This document shows, piece by piece, positions 1-9,791 of a stretch of 64,000 nucleotides of DNA. Source of the stretch: Lachnospiraceae bacterium NK4A179 (lineage in GTDB: Bacteria > Bacillota > Clostridia > Lachnospirales > Lachnospiraceae). Every line of letters begins with the position of its first letter. The stretch's first letter is position 1. The notes under the pieces are model-generated. The model ran no database searches. It was given only the letters and a program-made list of their open reading frames with translations, and was not told the origin of the DNA. The stretch lies in the NCBI GenBank assembly GCA_000421045.1, contig ATWC01000012.1, positions 1 through 64,000 on the forward strand. The letters are read 5' to 3'. The position numbers and the translations under genes are program-made.

Positions 1-2246
1 ATGGTCAGTACGAAGATGAGCAGTCATATGACGAAGAAGCTCAATATGAAGACGATCAGGCATATGATGAAGATGGTCAGTATGAAGATGAGCAGGAATA
101 TGATGATGAAGCTCAGTATGATGAAGACAGATCATATGAAGTTCAGTCTTCAGAAATAGAAAAAGGTTATGAAGAAGAGGCTCCAAAGGACAGGCATGAC
201 AGAGACAGCCGTATTTCAGAGACGGCAGAGCTTGTCGGTGGAGAGACTTTCTTTAGCGATAAGACAAATGAGCTGGTGATAGATATACCGCCTCTCGGTG
301 TAGGCCCCGCATATGGCGGACCGGTCGAAGCGGGAGCACTGGCTGCAGCCGGCGCAGTTGCCGGAGGAAGGGTACGTACAGTGAGAACAGGCCACAGTTA
401 TTCTGAGAAATACTTCGAGGGTGATGACGGACAGCTTAGCCTCGGAATTCCTGAGCAGGATTCAGTTGAAAAGCAGATCACGGGTCAGATGACTCTTGGT
501 GAGGAGCTTGATAACTGGGAGGAATTCAGACAGAAAAAAGAAGCTGAACTCCGTCTTAATATAGAGAAAAACATAAAGGATACCACGGGTCCTATATTTG
601 CTGATTTTGAAAAGAAAACTCAGGAGAGCCTTTCAAGACATGCCGATCATGTTGAGATAGGCATCCCCAGAGAGAGGATTTTTGAGGATAAGTATGATAC
701 CAGGGGTGTTGATCTGATCCCTCCTCTTGAGGAAGTGGAAGAAGAGTATTCTGATGCTGAATACGAAGATGCAGAATATGCAGATGCGGAATATGATGAC
801 GCTGAGTACGAAGACGCAGAATACGAAGATACAGAATATGCAGAAGATGCTTCCGGTACTGAGCCTGAATATTATGAAGAACAGGCAGCAGATGCAGATC
901 CTGTATATGCTGCGGAGGCAGAGACAGCGCAGCCTGAGCCTGAACCTGAACCTGAGCCGGTTTCACAGGATACTCATGGCACCACTATATGGAAGGAAGT
1001 TGATGCTGCGATACGTGCAGAAAAGCATGCGGCAGCGATCGCGGCCGGTGATTTTGCGGCAGCAGCAGATATAGCGGCAGAGGGGCTTGCAGCAGGAACA
1101 GAAATTACCGCAGCTGCTGTAGAAGGTGCGGTAGTAGCAGAAGGAGCAGAGGTTGCAGGTGAGATGGCCGCAGCCGGTGTTGCAGTTGCAGGCGCAGAAG
1201 TGGCAGCAGAAGCTGTCGCGGAAGTAGCTGAAACTGCCGTCTCCGGAGCAGAAGCTGTTGCGGAAGCAGTTGAAGAAGCCGGTGAGGCAGGTGCCGCAAC
1301 AATAACGGGAGTTATCGCAGAGGCTTCGGAAGAGTCTGAACCCACTGAAGAGGAAAAGATGGCAGAGCCCGGACTTTCAACGGATCAGATGGATATAATT
1401 GCTGATGCTCTCGAGACAGATGCCGATAAAGTGGGAATCCAGACAGCATCTGATATGAATGATGATTACACACCGGGAGAAGCCGATGAACAGGCGTTTT
1501 CCGATGAAGAACTTGATATATTCTCACGTTTCCTTTACTCAAAGAAGATGCGCCGTCAGATACTCAGTGCCATAGATGAGATAACACTTGCAGCATGTGT
1601 CGGCAATGCGATCATCACCGGTGATGAACAGCGTGAGACCAGAGCTCTTGCGAAGGCTCTTCTTAAGGAGATACAGCTTATCGATGGCAATTTTGACGAG
1701 AAGCGCATAGCGAGGGTCAGCGGTTCAAAGATGAACACCAAGGATGTGGCAGGAGTATGCACTCAGCTTGAGAATGGTGCTCTTGTTATAGAAGAGGCCA
1801 ATGATCTTGAGATGGCTACGCTTGAAAGACTCACATCCGTACTTGAGAATACAGAGGCAGGGATCGTTGTCATCCTTATCGATGACAGGGATTCAATGGA
1901 TGAGCTTATTGCTGATTATCCCATGCTCACCGGTTATTTCAGTGCCCGCATAGATATGCCTCCTCTTACTGACGGAGCGCTTGTTGACTATGCGACAGAC
2001 TATGCTTTTGACAGGGAATACATGATAGACAGTGAAAAAGCAGTCCTCGCGCTTCATCAGAGGATAGACGAGCTTCAGATCGGTGAACATAATGTTACAC
2101 TGGCAGAAGTTGAGCATATTGTGGATGAGGCCATAGAACGCTCCAAACATCGCCCTGTTTCAAGTTTTTTTGAAATTTTAGGCGGAAAGCGTTATGATAA
2201 TAAATATGATATGGTTGTGCTGAAGGAGAAGGATTTCCAGCGCTGA
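1..2246 (+). CDS. Acidic-repeat protein with degenerate AAA+ domain (5' end off window)
   Basis: The frame is open from the left edge (first full codon at base 3), so the true start lies outside; a GTG at 276 is only an internal candidate. The protein is modular. First comes an E/D/Q/Y-rich stretch with repeated QYEDE/AQYDE units. A second acidic tract follows at about 737-850 built of four-residue D/E-A-E-Y units. Next is an Ala/Val/Glu-rich low-complexity tract (about 1010-1330). The C-terminal ~240 residues resemble a CbxX/SpoVK-type AAA+ module: a beta strand and GNAIITGDEQRETRALAKAL at the P-loop position, a Walker-B-like GALVIEEAND, and an alpha-helical lid. The P-loop lacks GxxGxGKT, so ATP hydrolysis is doubtful. 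Function is unknown; a scaffold or regulatory partner of active AAA+ proteins is a guess. It ends 47 bases before glgB. Confidence 0.72.
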   Translation, partial: GQYEDEQSYDEEAQYEDDQAYDEDGQYEDEQEYDDEAQYDEDRSYEVQSSEIEKGYEEEAPKDRHDRDSRISETAELVGGETFFSDKTNELVIDIPPLGVGPAYGGPVEAGALAAAGAVAGGRVRTVRTGHSYSEKYFEGDDGQLSLGIPEQDSVEKQITGQMTLGEELDNWEEFRQKKEAELRLNIEKNIKDTTGPIFADFEKKTQESLSRHADHVEIGIPRERIFEDKYDTRGVDLIPPLEEVEEEYSDAEYEDAEYADAEYDDAEYEDAEYEDTEYAEDASGTEPEYYEEQAADADPVYAAEAETAQPEPEPEPEPVSQDTHGTTIWKEVDAAIRAEKHAAAIAAGDFAAAADIAAEGLAAGTEITAAAVEGAVVAEGAEVAGEMAAAGVAVAGAEVAAEAVAEVAETAVSGAEAVAEAVEEAGEAGAATITGVIAEASEESEPTEEEKMAEPGLSTDQMDIIADALETDADKVGIQTASDMNDDYTPGEADEQAFSDEELDIFSRFLYSKKMRRQILSAIDEITLAACVGNAIITGDEQRETRALAKALLKEIQLIDGNFDEKRIARVSGSKMNTKDVAGVCTQLENGALVIEEANDLEMATLERLTSVLENTEAGIVVILIDDRDSMDELIADYPMLTGYFSARIDMPPLTDGALVDYATDYAFDREYMIDSEKAVLALHQRIDELQIGEHNVTLAEVEHIVDEAIERSKHRPVSSFFEILGGKRYDNKYDMVVLKEKDFQR

Positions 2247-2293
2247 CCAGGGTTTTGGGGGTAACATTAATATATCCGGAAGGAGTATTTCTT

Positions 2294-4246
2294 ATGGCAG
2301 GAAAAAAACAGGACGTCAGAGTAACTGCGCCTGTTCTCCAGGAGGAGACGGTATTTATTTCTGAAGCTGACCAGTATGTATTCGGTCAGGGTTCTCATTA
2401 TGATATTTATAAAAAACTCGGAGCACATCCATGCACGAAAGACGGCAAAAAGGGTGTGTTTTTTGGTGTATGGGCTCCTCATGCAAGGAGTGTGAGTGTT
2501 GTCGGGTCATTTAATGACTGGGACACAAAAGCCTGTCCGATGCAGAAGCTTGGGGATGGAGGCATTTATGCCTGCTTCGTTCCGGAGGTAAAAGCCGGTG
2601 AGCTTTATAAATTCTTTATTGTGACTGCGTCAGGTGAAGGCATCTATAAGGCCGATCCTTTTGCAAACTATGCTGAGTTACGCCCGGGTACTGCTTCTGT
2701 CATCTTTGACATGAAGACTTTAAAGTGGTCTGATGAGAAGTGGATGAATGAGCGAGCTGCGAAGGATCCGTTTGTTTCACCCATGTCCATATATGAATGT
2801 CATATAGGCTCCTGGATGAAACATCCTGACGGAACAGAGGACGGTTTCTATAATTACAGAGAATTCGCTGATCGCATAGTTGAGTATTTCGATCATGCAA
2901 AGTATACACATATTGAGCTGATGGGCATACTTGAGCACCCGTATGACGGCTCATGGGGATATCAGGTTACGGGATACTTTGCTCCAACATCAAGATATGG
3001 AACACCTGAAGATTTTGCATATCTTATAAACAAGCTTCATAAAGCGGGTGTAGGTGTGATCCTTGACTGGGTTCCTGCGCATTTCCCGAAGGATGCCTTC
3101 GGTCTTGCGGATTTTGACGGTGAGCCCCTTTATGAGCATCCCGATTCAAGGCTTGGCGAGCATCCGGACTGGGGCACAAAGATATTCAATTATTCAAAGT
3201 CTGAAGTAAGGAACTTCCTTATAGCGAGCGCTCTTTACTGGCTCAGGGAATTTCATGTTGACGGTATAAGAGTAGATGCGGTTGCCTCCATGCTTTATCT
3301 TGATTATGGAAAGCAGGATGGACAGTGGGTCGCTAACAAGTATGGTGGAAATGAAAACCTCGATGCCATTGAATTCTTCAAGCATATGAACAGCATAATA
3401 AAGAAGATGGGCAATGGTGCTATCACGATAGCAGAGGAATCCACGGCGTGGCCCAAGGTTACGGCTGCTCCGGAGGATGACGGACTTGGATTTACATTCA
3501 AGTGGAACATGGGATGGATGCATGATTTCTGCGAATATATGAAACTGGATCCGTATTTCCGCAAGGATAACCACAATAAGATGACCTTTGCGATGAGTTA
3601 TAATTGCGCCGAGAAATACATACTTCCTCTTTCACATGATGAAGTGGTGCATCTCAAGTGCTCTATGCTTAACAAGATGCCCGGTTATCAGGTCGATAAA
3701 TATGCAAACCTCCGTCTTGGCTACACTTTCATGTTTGGACATGCGGGAAAGAAACTTCTCTTCATGGGACAGGATTTCGGCCAGGAAAGAGAATGGAGCG
3801 AAAAGAGGGAGCTTGACTGGTTCCTGCTTGAAAACCCTCTGAACAGAGGCATGCTTAATTTCACCGAAGAGCTGCTTGCTTTGTACAGGGAAAACCGCTG
3901 TCTGTATGAGCTGGATGATTCCTGGGAAGGTTTTGAGTGGATCAATGCAAATGACAATTACCGTTCAACTTACAGTTTCATCCGTAAGTCAAAGGACGGA
4001 AAGAATAACCTTATCTTTATCCTCAATATGACACCGATGGAGATAAAGGATTACAGTGTAGGTGTACCGAAGAAAGGCAAATACAAACTGGTCCTCAATT
4101 CCGATGAAGAAAGATTCGGAGGAAACGGAGCAGTACTTCCCGCAGAAATAAAATCCAAAAATTTTGAATGCGACGGAAAAGATCATATGATATTATTTGA
4201 TCTGCCTCCTTTTGGAGCTGCCGTATACGGATTCTCCTATATTTGA
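2294..4246 (+). CDS. glgB: 1,4-alpha-glucan branching enzyme (GH13)
   Basis: Cytosolic enzyme that introduces alpha-1,6 branches into glycogen. The 650-residue product has an N-terminal CBM48-like domain (GVWAPHARSVSVVGSFNDWD), the GH13 barrel and a C-terminal beta domain, a normal size for the family. The nucleophile is Asp328 in GIRVDAVASM, the acid/base Glu381 in TIAEESTAWP, and the transition-state Asp lies in LSHDEVVH. The start at 2294 is chosen because an AAGGAG site ends nine bases upstream; an upstream TTG (2255) has no such site. No other glycogen gene lies in the window. Confidence 0.95.
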   Translation: MAGKKQDVRVTAPVLQEETVFISEADQYVFGQGSHYDIYKKLGAHPCTKDGKKGVFFGVWAPHARSVSVVGSFNDWDTKACPMQKLGDGGIYACFVPEVKAGELYKFFIVTASGEGIYKADPFANYAELRPGTASVIFDMKTLKWSDEKWMNERAAKDPFVSPMSIYECHIGSWMKHPDGTEDGFYNYREFADRIVEYFDHAKYTHIELMGILEHPYDGSWGYQVTGYFAPTSRYGTPEDFAYLINKLHKAGVGVILDWVPAHFPKDAFGLADFDGEPLYEHPDSRLGEHPDWGTKIFNYSKSEVRNFLIASALYWLREFHVDGIRVDAVASMLYLDYGKQDGQWVANKYGGNENLDAIEFFKHMNSIIKKMGNGAITIAEESTAWPKVTAAPEDDGLGFTFKWNMGWMHDFCEYMKLDPYFRKDNHNKMTFAMSYNCAEKYILPLSHDEVVHLKCSMLNKMPGYQVDKYANLRLGYTFMFGHAGKKLLFMGQDFGQEREWSEKRELDWFLLENPLNRGMLNFTEELLALYRENRCLYELDDSWEGFEWINANDNYRSTYSFIRKSKDGKNNLIFILNMTPMEIKDYSVGVPKKGKYKLVLNSDEERFGGNGAVLPAEIKSKNFECDGKDHMILFDLPPFGAAVYGFSYI

Positions 4247-4293
4247 GATTTCTGCGGTAAAAATTTGAAAGAAATGATTTATTCTGGAGTAAA

Positions 4294-4947
4294 ATGGCTG
4301 GCGATATAAACATAAAACCTGTTCCGAAGAGTGAATCGGAACGCCGGTATGCATCCGGTACCAAAGAACTCAGATGGCGTAAGCTTATGGATTCGGAAAG
4401 GGACAGGTTAAGAGATTACTATAGGGGAGAATATTTTGCAGGTTCCGTATTTGTGGCGATACTTCTTGTAATATCCCTTGTGTTTACCGTTATTACTGTA
4501 TTCAGTTCGGTTGTACGTTTCAATCAGGGTGAACATATGCAGGCGTTAGTATATGCAGTGATCCTGATCATCCTGTATGCCCTGCTCATAACACTGACGC
4601 GTCTGCTTATACATCAGCCCAAGAGGGAACTGAATGCGATAAGTAATGATACCGCGATCGCCTGTGAGACTTCGATAGAGAGCAAATATCTGCAGAAGAG
4701 GGCTTCTTTGGAAGACTACATTTCGTCATATCGCCTGCGATGCAGGGCTGATGTCAGACTGCCATATGATGAAGACGAAGTGGGAAATGTAATAAGCAGG
4801 GGCCGTTATCCCCTGAAGGCAGTCGGTATGAACGACCGTGTTTACAGAAGAGTGAAGAACGGTGAAGATGTGCTGGTTGTGTTTTTCCCCGAGAATCCCG
4901 GAGATCAGCCTGATGAACAGAATATGGAGATATTCAGGATAAGGTGA
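4294..4947 (+). CDS. Two-pass membrane protein of unknown function
   Basis: The 217-residue product is not recognised. It has a charged N-terminal segment (about 1-48), two adjacent hydrophobic helices (about 50-72 and 83-108) and a hydrophilic C-terminal domain of about 110 residues, predicted cytosolic. That tail has a beta-rich look (GRYPLKAVGMNDRVYRRVKNGEDVLVVF) and ends in an acidic stretch. GGAG sits four bases before the ATG. It lies 47 bases after glgB and directly before the flagellar promoter, so it is probably the last gene of the glgB transcript. No catalytic motif is visible. Confidence 0.7.
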   Translation: MAGDINIKPVPKSESERRYASGTKELRWRKLMDSERDRLRDYYRGEYFAGSVFVAILLVISLVFTVITVFSSVVRFNQGEHMQALVYAVILIILYALLITLTRLLIHQPKRELNAISNDTAIACETSIESKYLQKRASLEDYISSYRLRCRADVRLPYDEDEVGNVISRGRYPLKAVGMNDRVYRRVKNGEDVLVVFFPENPGDQPDEQNMEIFRIR

Positions 4948-4955
4948 TCAGGGGT

Positions 4956-4982
4956 TAAAAAATCTGCCGTTCTGTCCGAAAT
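4956..4982 (+). promoter_or_regulatory. Sigma-D (sigma-28)-like flagellar promoter
   Basis: TAAA at 4956-4959, a 16-base gap, then CCGAAAT at 4976-4982. The known flagellar sigma consensus is TAAA-N15-GCCGATAA, so six of seven -10 bases and the spacing fit. It lies about 37 bases before the start codon of the flagellin operon. The match is by eye. Confidence 0.6.
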
Positions 4983-5018
4983 TATAAGTGATAATAGCTT
5001 ATTTCGGAGAAAATGCCT

Positions 5019-7997
5019 ATGAACAGCGCAAATTATGATCACATGATAAATGATAAACGTCCCGCAGACAGCTATGCTTCCTTAAATGGAGCAGCTGTTC
5101 CGGGATTTTTTAGTGTAAAGGAAACCGACAGGGAAGAGTTGAAAAAAGCAGTAAGGTCGGCAGCAGGAAACACATATTCGGTGAATCTGGGGAGCAGCAG
5201 TATTGTTCCCGGTACAGGCGCTTTTGATAAGAATGGGCTCATTGACGGGGTATCCGGCAAAAAGAATGCTGCAGCCCTTTTGAATGATCCTCTTGCAAAA
5301 GACAAAGCATCGGTTATGAAGGATAAGATGATACTCTTATCCAATACGATGTCTGATGAAGGTTATAAAAAGGCCGCAGAAGACGGTTTTGATCTGGCTG
5401 CGATCGACCCTGATGAGGCAGTTACAATAGGTGACGAGATAAGAGCCACTATGGCCAGGGCCGGCGTTGTGATAAATGGCTTCAATGATGATATAAGCAC
5501 GGAAAAGCTCGCCAGGATAACCGGAAGCCCAGCTATGGCAGAGTCTATTAAGAAGAGTTTTGATGCTGCAGGCCTTCCTCTTACCGCGGAAAATGCAGCA
5601 GGCATGAAGGAAATGCTCGATATGGCCGAAGGCATTAAGGCGCTTTCAGAAGATACAAAGCTTTATATCGCTGCCAATTCCCTGGAACCGACGGTTGAGA
5701 ATATATATTATGCCGGGCACAGCACTGGAATGACTAAAGCCTATGGGAAAGAGACTGCTGATCTTCCCGAAGCTATCATGGAGCAGTTAAAGAAAGTCAT
5801 AGAAGAAGCGGGATTCGTTTCGGATGATAGTAATACCGCAGCGGCTGCTGCTCTGGTAAAGGCTGATATACCGGTTACCGCAGAAAGTTTTGCTGCATAT
5901 AAGGAATTGGAAAAGATAGATTTCCCGCTTGATACGGATAAGCTTATCGAAGCAGGTACAAAGGCTGTTGCTGACGGAAAGCCCGCATATGAAGCTGATC
6001 TTACAGGCAGGCCTTCACTGCTTGAAAGAGCGGTATCTGCCAAAGAGACGATAGAAAAAGCAGATGATGCCACTATAGGAAAACTTATTTCTGAAGATAA
6101 GGAAATAAGTATTGAGAATCTGAAGGCAGCAGAAAATGCAGCTGATAAAGGTGCATATGAAGTTACCGATACAAATGTAAACCTTGTAAAAGCCAGACGT
6201 ATCATGGAGGAAACAAGGCTCCACATGTCCGTTCAGGTTAATTTCACTATGCTTAAGCAGGGGATATCGATCGAAACAGAACCTCTTTCGGATCTGGTTG
6301 AGAAACTCAAAAGTGCTGAATCAGAGATAAACAGGATAAGATTTGATGCGGAAGAAACGGCTGAAGCCGATACAAGGGCGGAACTCTATAAAGAGAGCCT
6401 TGATACGGTGGAAAGCCTCAAAAATATGCCTGCTGCTGTATTTGGAAGCTATGTTCAGATAAGCATTCAGACAGTGAGCATAAACGAGCTGTCGGTTCAG
6501 GGCGAAACCCTGCGCAGGCAGTACGAAGCCGCAGGTCAGGCATATGAGACCATGCGTACAGAGGTAAGGACGGATCTGGGTGATTCACTTAGTAAGGCAT
6601 TTGCAAATGCAGGTGATCTGCTGGATGAGATAGGGATAGAAAAAACCGATCCGAATTTAAGGGCGGTAAGGATACTTGGTTACAACAGCATGGAGATAAA
6701 TGAGTCTTCCGTAAATTCTGTTAAGGCTGCTTACAGCTATGTTGACGGGATAATAAACAGGATGACACCTGCTGCGACCTTAAGCCTTATCAGGAGCGGA
6801 GATAATCCGCTTAAGATGAGCATGGACGAGCTGGACAAACGTCTTGCGGCTGAGGATACGTCAAACAGCCCTGAAAAATACAGTGAGTATCTCGTGCGGA
6901 TGCAGGAAAAAGGACTTATAAGTGATGAAGAATCGGAGTCATTCATAGGTATATACAGACTGCTTCATCAGGCAGCATCAAATGACGGCGCCGCAGTTGG
7001 AATGCTTATGAAATCGGGAGCCGAGATAAATTTTGCGAATATACTAACAGCAGTAAGAAGCCGTCGTGATACAGGTCTTGATGTGACAGTTGATGATCTT
7101 TATGACGGGATGACTTCGAAGGTTTCATCTGATATCTCTTTACAGATAGAGACTGCATATACTCAGGTCCGTGCCGAAAGCAATATGGAAAGCATAAGGG
7201 ATGCGGTCCATATTCCAACGGAAATATATGAAGAACTGATAGAGAGTGAAGTGATAGCAACCGCCGATCATGCACGGGGACTGGACGCCCTCAGAAAAAA
7301 CAGAGGAGGCCTGTTTAAGACTGGTGAAAAGTCGGCATCTCTGCTTGCTGCTGATAATGCAGACGCAGGAGATATTGTAGGTGCAGCTATAGAAGATATG
7401 ATACGTTCTTCTTATGCAAGAGTTATCGATGAATTCAATGACAGGGACAGTGCGGGAGCAGCGTATTCCGAAATGACATCTCTTATGGAGTCAGTATTTG
7501 AGAGTGCGGCCTTTAAAGACGGTGAACGCATAGATGTCAGGGAGTACAGTCTTGCCATGAAGCAGCTCCATGTGGCCGGAGACCTTGCACGTGAAGAATC
7601 TTATGAGGTTCCTATGGAAATAGGCGGTGAGATGAGTTCCGTAAGCATCTGGATCCGCCATGAGGGCAGAGGTGAAGCTTCAGCTGAGATAAATATGGAG
7701 ACCGTCGGTTTCGGAAACGTCAGAGGAAGGCTTGAAGCAGCTCAGGGCAGCGTCAAGGCTATGATCCTTACAGGCAGCAGGGAGCTTAAGTCTGAAGAAA
7801 ACAGGGTTTTGGGACTGCTTTCGGAGGCAATGCATGCGGAGGGTGTAAGCTTCGGTGGTGCTGATATCATATACTCTGAGAAGATGAGTGTTAATATTTC
7901 GCACAGAAATGCCGATGTAGATAGTAACAGTGACGATACAGCAGCGCTTTACAGAGCATCAAAAGTATTTATAAAAGTATTCGGAGGTACGTTATGA
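5019..7997 (+). CDS. Large flagellar-operon protein, FliK-like C-terminus (DUF6240-type)
   Basis: The 992-residue product is mostly helical and hydrophilic with no signal peptide or membrane segment. The N-terminal 80 residues are low in structure. The middle holds many Ala/Glu-rich helices that look like degenerate repeats of a domain with a xLTAENxxAxxE pattern (for example near residues 190-215 and 285-315). The C-terminal ~100 residues (VSIWIRHEGRGEASAEINME, then a helix and a last strand) resemble the C-terminal Flg_hook domain of hook-length control protein FliK. I choose ATG 5019 over 5013 because GGAG (5006-5009) is nine bases from the former and only three from the latter. Its stop overlaps the flagellin start (ATGA). 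A role in flagellar export or hook length is inferred from fold and context. Confidence 0.72.
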   Translation: MNSANYDHMINDKRPADSYASLNGAAVPGFFSVKETDREELKKAVRSAAGNTYSVNLGSSSIVPGTGAFDKNGLIDGVSGKKNAAALLNDPLAKDKASVMKDKMILLSNTMSDEGYKKAAEDGFDLAAIDPDEAVTIGDEIRATMARAGVVINGFNDDISTEKLARITGSPAMAESIKKSFDAAGLPLTAENAAGMKEMLDMAEGIKALSEDTKLYIAANSLEPTVENIYYAGHSTGMTKAYGKETADLPEAIMEQLKKVIEEAGFVSDDSNTAAAAALVKADIPVTAESFAAYKELEKIDFPLDTDKLIEAGTKAVADGKPAYEADLTGRPSLLERAVSAKETIEKADDATIGKLISEDKEISIENLKAAENAADKGAYEVTDTNVNLVKARRIMEETRLHMSVQVNFTMLKQGISIETEPLSDLVEKLKSAESEINRIRFDAEETAEADTRAELYKESLDTVESLKNMPAAVFGSYVQISIQTVSINELSVQGETLRRQYEAAGQAYETMRTEVRTDLGDSLSKAFANAGDLLDEIGIEKTDPNLRAVRILGYNSMEINESSVNSVKAAYSYVDGIINRMTPAATLSLIRSGDNPLKMSMDELDKRLAAEDTSNSPEKYSEYLVRMQEKGLISDEESESFIGIYRLLHQAASNDGAAVGMLMKSGAEINFANILTAVRSRRDTGLDVTVDDLYDGMTSKVSSDISLQIETAYTQVRAESNMESIRDAVHIPTEIYEELIESEVIATADHARGLDALRKNRGGLFKTGEKSASLLAADNADAGDIVGAAIEDMIRSSYARVIDEFNDRDSAGAAYSEMTSLMESVFESAAFKDGERIDVREYSLAMKQLHVAGDLAREESYEVPMEIGGEMSSVSIWIRHEGRGEASAEINMETVGFGNVRGRLEAAQGSVKAMILTGSRELKSEENRVLGLLSEAMHAEGVSFGGADIIYSEKMSVNISHRNADVDSNSDDTAALYRASKVFIKVFGGTL

Positions 7998-9175
7998 GGA
8001 TTAATTACAATGCCAGTGCAGTAGTGACAAACAAAACTCTTAACAGAAATGACGAACTCATGAGTCAGTCAATGGAGCGTCTGTCCTCCGGTTTTAAGAT
8101 TAATTATGCCAAGGATAATCCTGCAGGTCTTGCCATAGCAAACAGAATGAATGCACAGATCAAGGGCTTGGGCATAAGCGGAAGAAATACTAATGACGGA
8201 ATATCTGTTGTTGAAACTGCAGATGGTGCTCTTACAGAGGTAACAGCCATACTGCAGCGTATGAATGAACTTGCCGTAAAGTCAGGAACAGATACTCTCA
8301 CTGATGGTGACAGAGAGATGATACAGGCTGAGATAGAACAGCTTCAGAAAGAGATAACCCGTATTGCAAAGGATACTGAATTTAACGGTCAGCCGCTTTT
8401 GGACGGTACTTTTGATCTTAAGGCATACAGTGACAACAAGGCTGTGATGGATATAGATTACTATACCGAGGATGTTGATCCCGGAAAATATACCGTTGAT
8501 CTGAGCCGGCTGCTACACTTCGATGCAAACGGGATCCCTGACAGCGTGGATGTAACATCAGCAGCGCTTACTTCAGACAATTTTCCTTCAGCTGATACTC
8601 TTTCGGGATCTGTTGAAGCCATAACGGATGAAAACGGCCAGCTGGTTAGAAGCCGCGTTAGCATAAAGGGCAGCGGTGGATTTGAAATGGATTTCAAGAT
8701 CGAAGGATCACAGGCAAATGTAACCGGAGCCGGAGTTGTAACAATAGATGTTACCGGCATAGGTGCAATGAAGATACAGACCGGAGCCAATGAAGGCAAT
8801 GAGATCGCTATACAGATAAGAGAGATATCTCTTTCAAAGATGGGAATTCCATTTGATGCTAATGATCCTGAAAGACTTGATCTTTCAACCAGGGATGGAG
8901 CGGAGAGAGGCATCGAACAGGTTAAGGGAGCACTTGATTACGTGAACAGTGTACGTTCAAGGCTCGGTGCTTTCCAGAACCGACTTGAGCACAATGCTAC
9001 AAGTGTAAGTGTTTCCGAAGAGAATATGACTGCTTCATATTCAAGGATAATGGATGTGGATATGGCTGAAGAGATGACCACATATACGACACAGCAGGTG
9101 CTCTCACAGGCAGGTATATCGATGCTGGCACAGGCTAATGAAAGACCTCAGCAGGTTCTGCAGCTGCTTCAGTAA
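7994..9175 (+). CDS. Flagellin
   Basis: Filament subunit of the flagellum, exported by the flagellar type III system without a cleaved signal. The conserved N-terminal D0/D1 helices (MRINYNASAVVTNKTLNRND, then LSSGFKINYAKDNPAGLAIA) and C-terminal D1/D0 helices (VDMAEEMTTYTTQQVLSQAG ending RPQQVLQLLQ) are intact. At 393 residues it is longer than minimal flagellins of about 270; the central part (about 135-300) is a variable beta-rich surface domain. The ATG overlaps the stop of the upstream gene, which suggests translational coupling. Transcription probably starts at the sigma-D-like promoter near 4956. Several other flagellin genes may exist elsewhere in the genome, so I give no symbol. Confidence 0.95.
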   Translation: MRINYNASAVVTNKTLNRNDELMSQSMERLSSGFKINYAKDNPAGLAIANRMNAQIKGLGISGRNTNDGISVVETADGALTEVTAILQRMNELAVKSGTDTLTDGDREMIQAEIEQLQKEITRIAKDTEFNGQPLLDGTFDLKAYSDNKAVMDIDYYTEDVDPGKYTVDLSRLLHFDANGIPDSVDVTSAALTSDNFPSADTLSGSVEAITDENGQLVRSRVSIKGSGGFEMDFKIEGSQANVTGAGVVTIDVTGIGAMKIQTGANEGNEIAIQIREISLSKMGIPFDANDPERLDLSTRDGAERGIEQVKGALDYVNSVRSRLGAFQNRLEHNATSVSVSEENMTASYSRIMDVDMAEEMTTYTTQQVLSQAGISMLAQANERPQQVLQLLQ

Positions 9176-9221
9176 TATACGGATAAAGGATAATCAAAAC
9201 CAATGAAAGGAAGATGAGCAT

Positions 9222-9713
9222 ATGACAAGTGAAGCTAAACAGGATTTCATGCTCCGTATAAGCGAAGCGAATAAAAGCCGCATGGTTGTTATACTTTACG
9301 ATATGTTTCTTACATATGTGAAAGAATCTGTTACCAGCAGATCCGGTAAAGAATATACCCTCGAAGATCTTGAAACGTACAGGATAGGGATAAGGAATGC
9401 AAAGGCTGTACTGCGTGAACTTATCGAGTCACTGAATATGGAATATGACATAGCCCGCAGGACTTATCAGATATACCGTTTTGTTGAAAGAGAATTGATC
9501 ATGGCAGACATACGAAGGGATCCCGAAGGACTTCCCGAGGTAATAAAGATCATGAAATCTTTAAGAGATGCCTATGAAGAGGCAACTGAAGCGGATGATT
9601 CGGAACCTCTTATGAAAAACACGGATATGATATATGCGGGAATGACTTATGGAAAAGGTACGCTTGCCACAGGAAGCAGGGCTGCCGGTACTAACAGAGG
9701 TTTCCTGGCATAA
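9222..9713 (+). CDS. fliS: FliS-like flagellin chaperone
   Basis: Small helical cytosolic protein (163 residues) directly after flagellin. The first 130 residues fit FliS: an N-terminal QDFMLRISEANKSRMVVILY segment like the FliS helix that binds the flagellin tail, followed by long amphipathic helices. FliS keeps flagellin unpolymerised before export. It is longer than typical FliS (about 130) through a flexible Gly/Thr-rich tail. The AAGGAAG ribosome site is nine bases upstream. It closes the flagellar unit, which ends at the terminator just downstream. Identity rests on weak sequence resemblance plus position, so the symbol is tentative. Confidence 0.75.
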   Translation: MTSEAKQDFMLRISEANKSRMVVILYDMFLTYVKESVTSRSGKEYTLEDLETYRIGIRNAKAVLRELIESLNMEYDIARRTYQIYRFVERELIMADIRRDPEGLPEVIKIMKSLRDAYEEATEADDSEPLMKNTDMIYAGMTYGKGTLATGSRAAGTNRGFLA

Positions 9714-9735
9714 GAACAGAGCTTACATATCTAAG

Positions 9736-9768
9736 AATAAGACCTGATAAAACAGGTCTTATTTTTCT
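9736..9768 (+). terminator. Rho-independent terminator of flagellar operon
   Basis: An 11-bp perfect stem (9736-9746 with 9753-9763, core AAGACCTG/CAGGTCTT), a six-base loop, and a T-rich run overlapping the stem end. Confidence 0.9.
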
Positions 9769-9791
9769 TTTGTTTTATAAAACACGTGGTC

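Noticed and set aside
974-1345. Antisense Ala/Ser-rich ORF opposite the acidic gene
   Set aside because: It is a mirror of low-complexity coding sequence; composition alone keeps the frame open.
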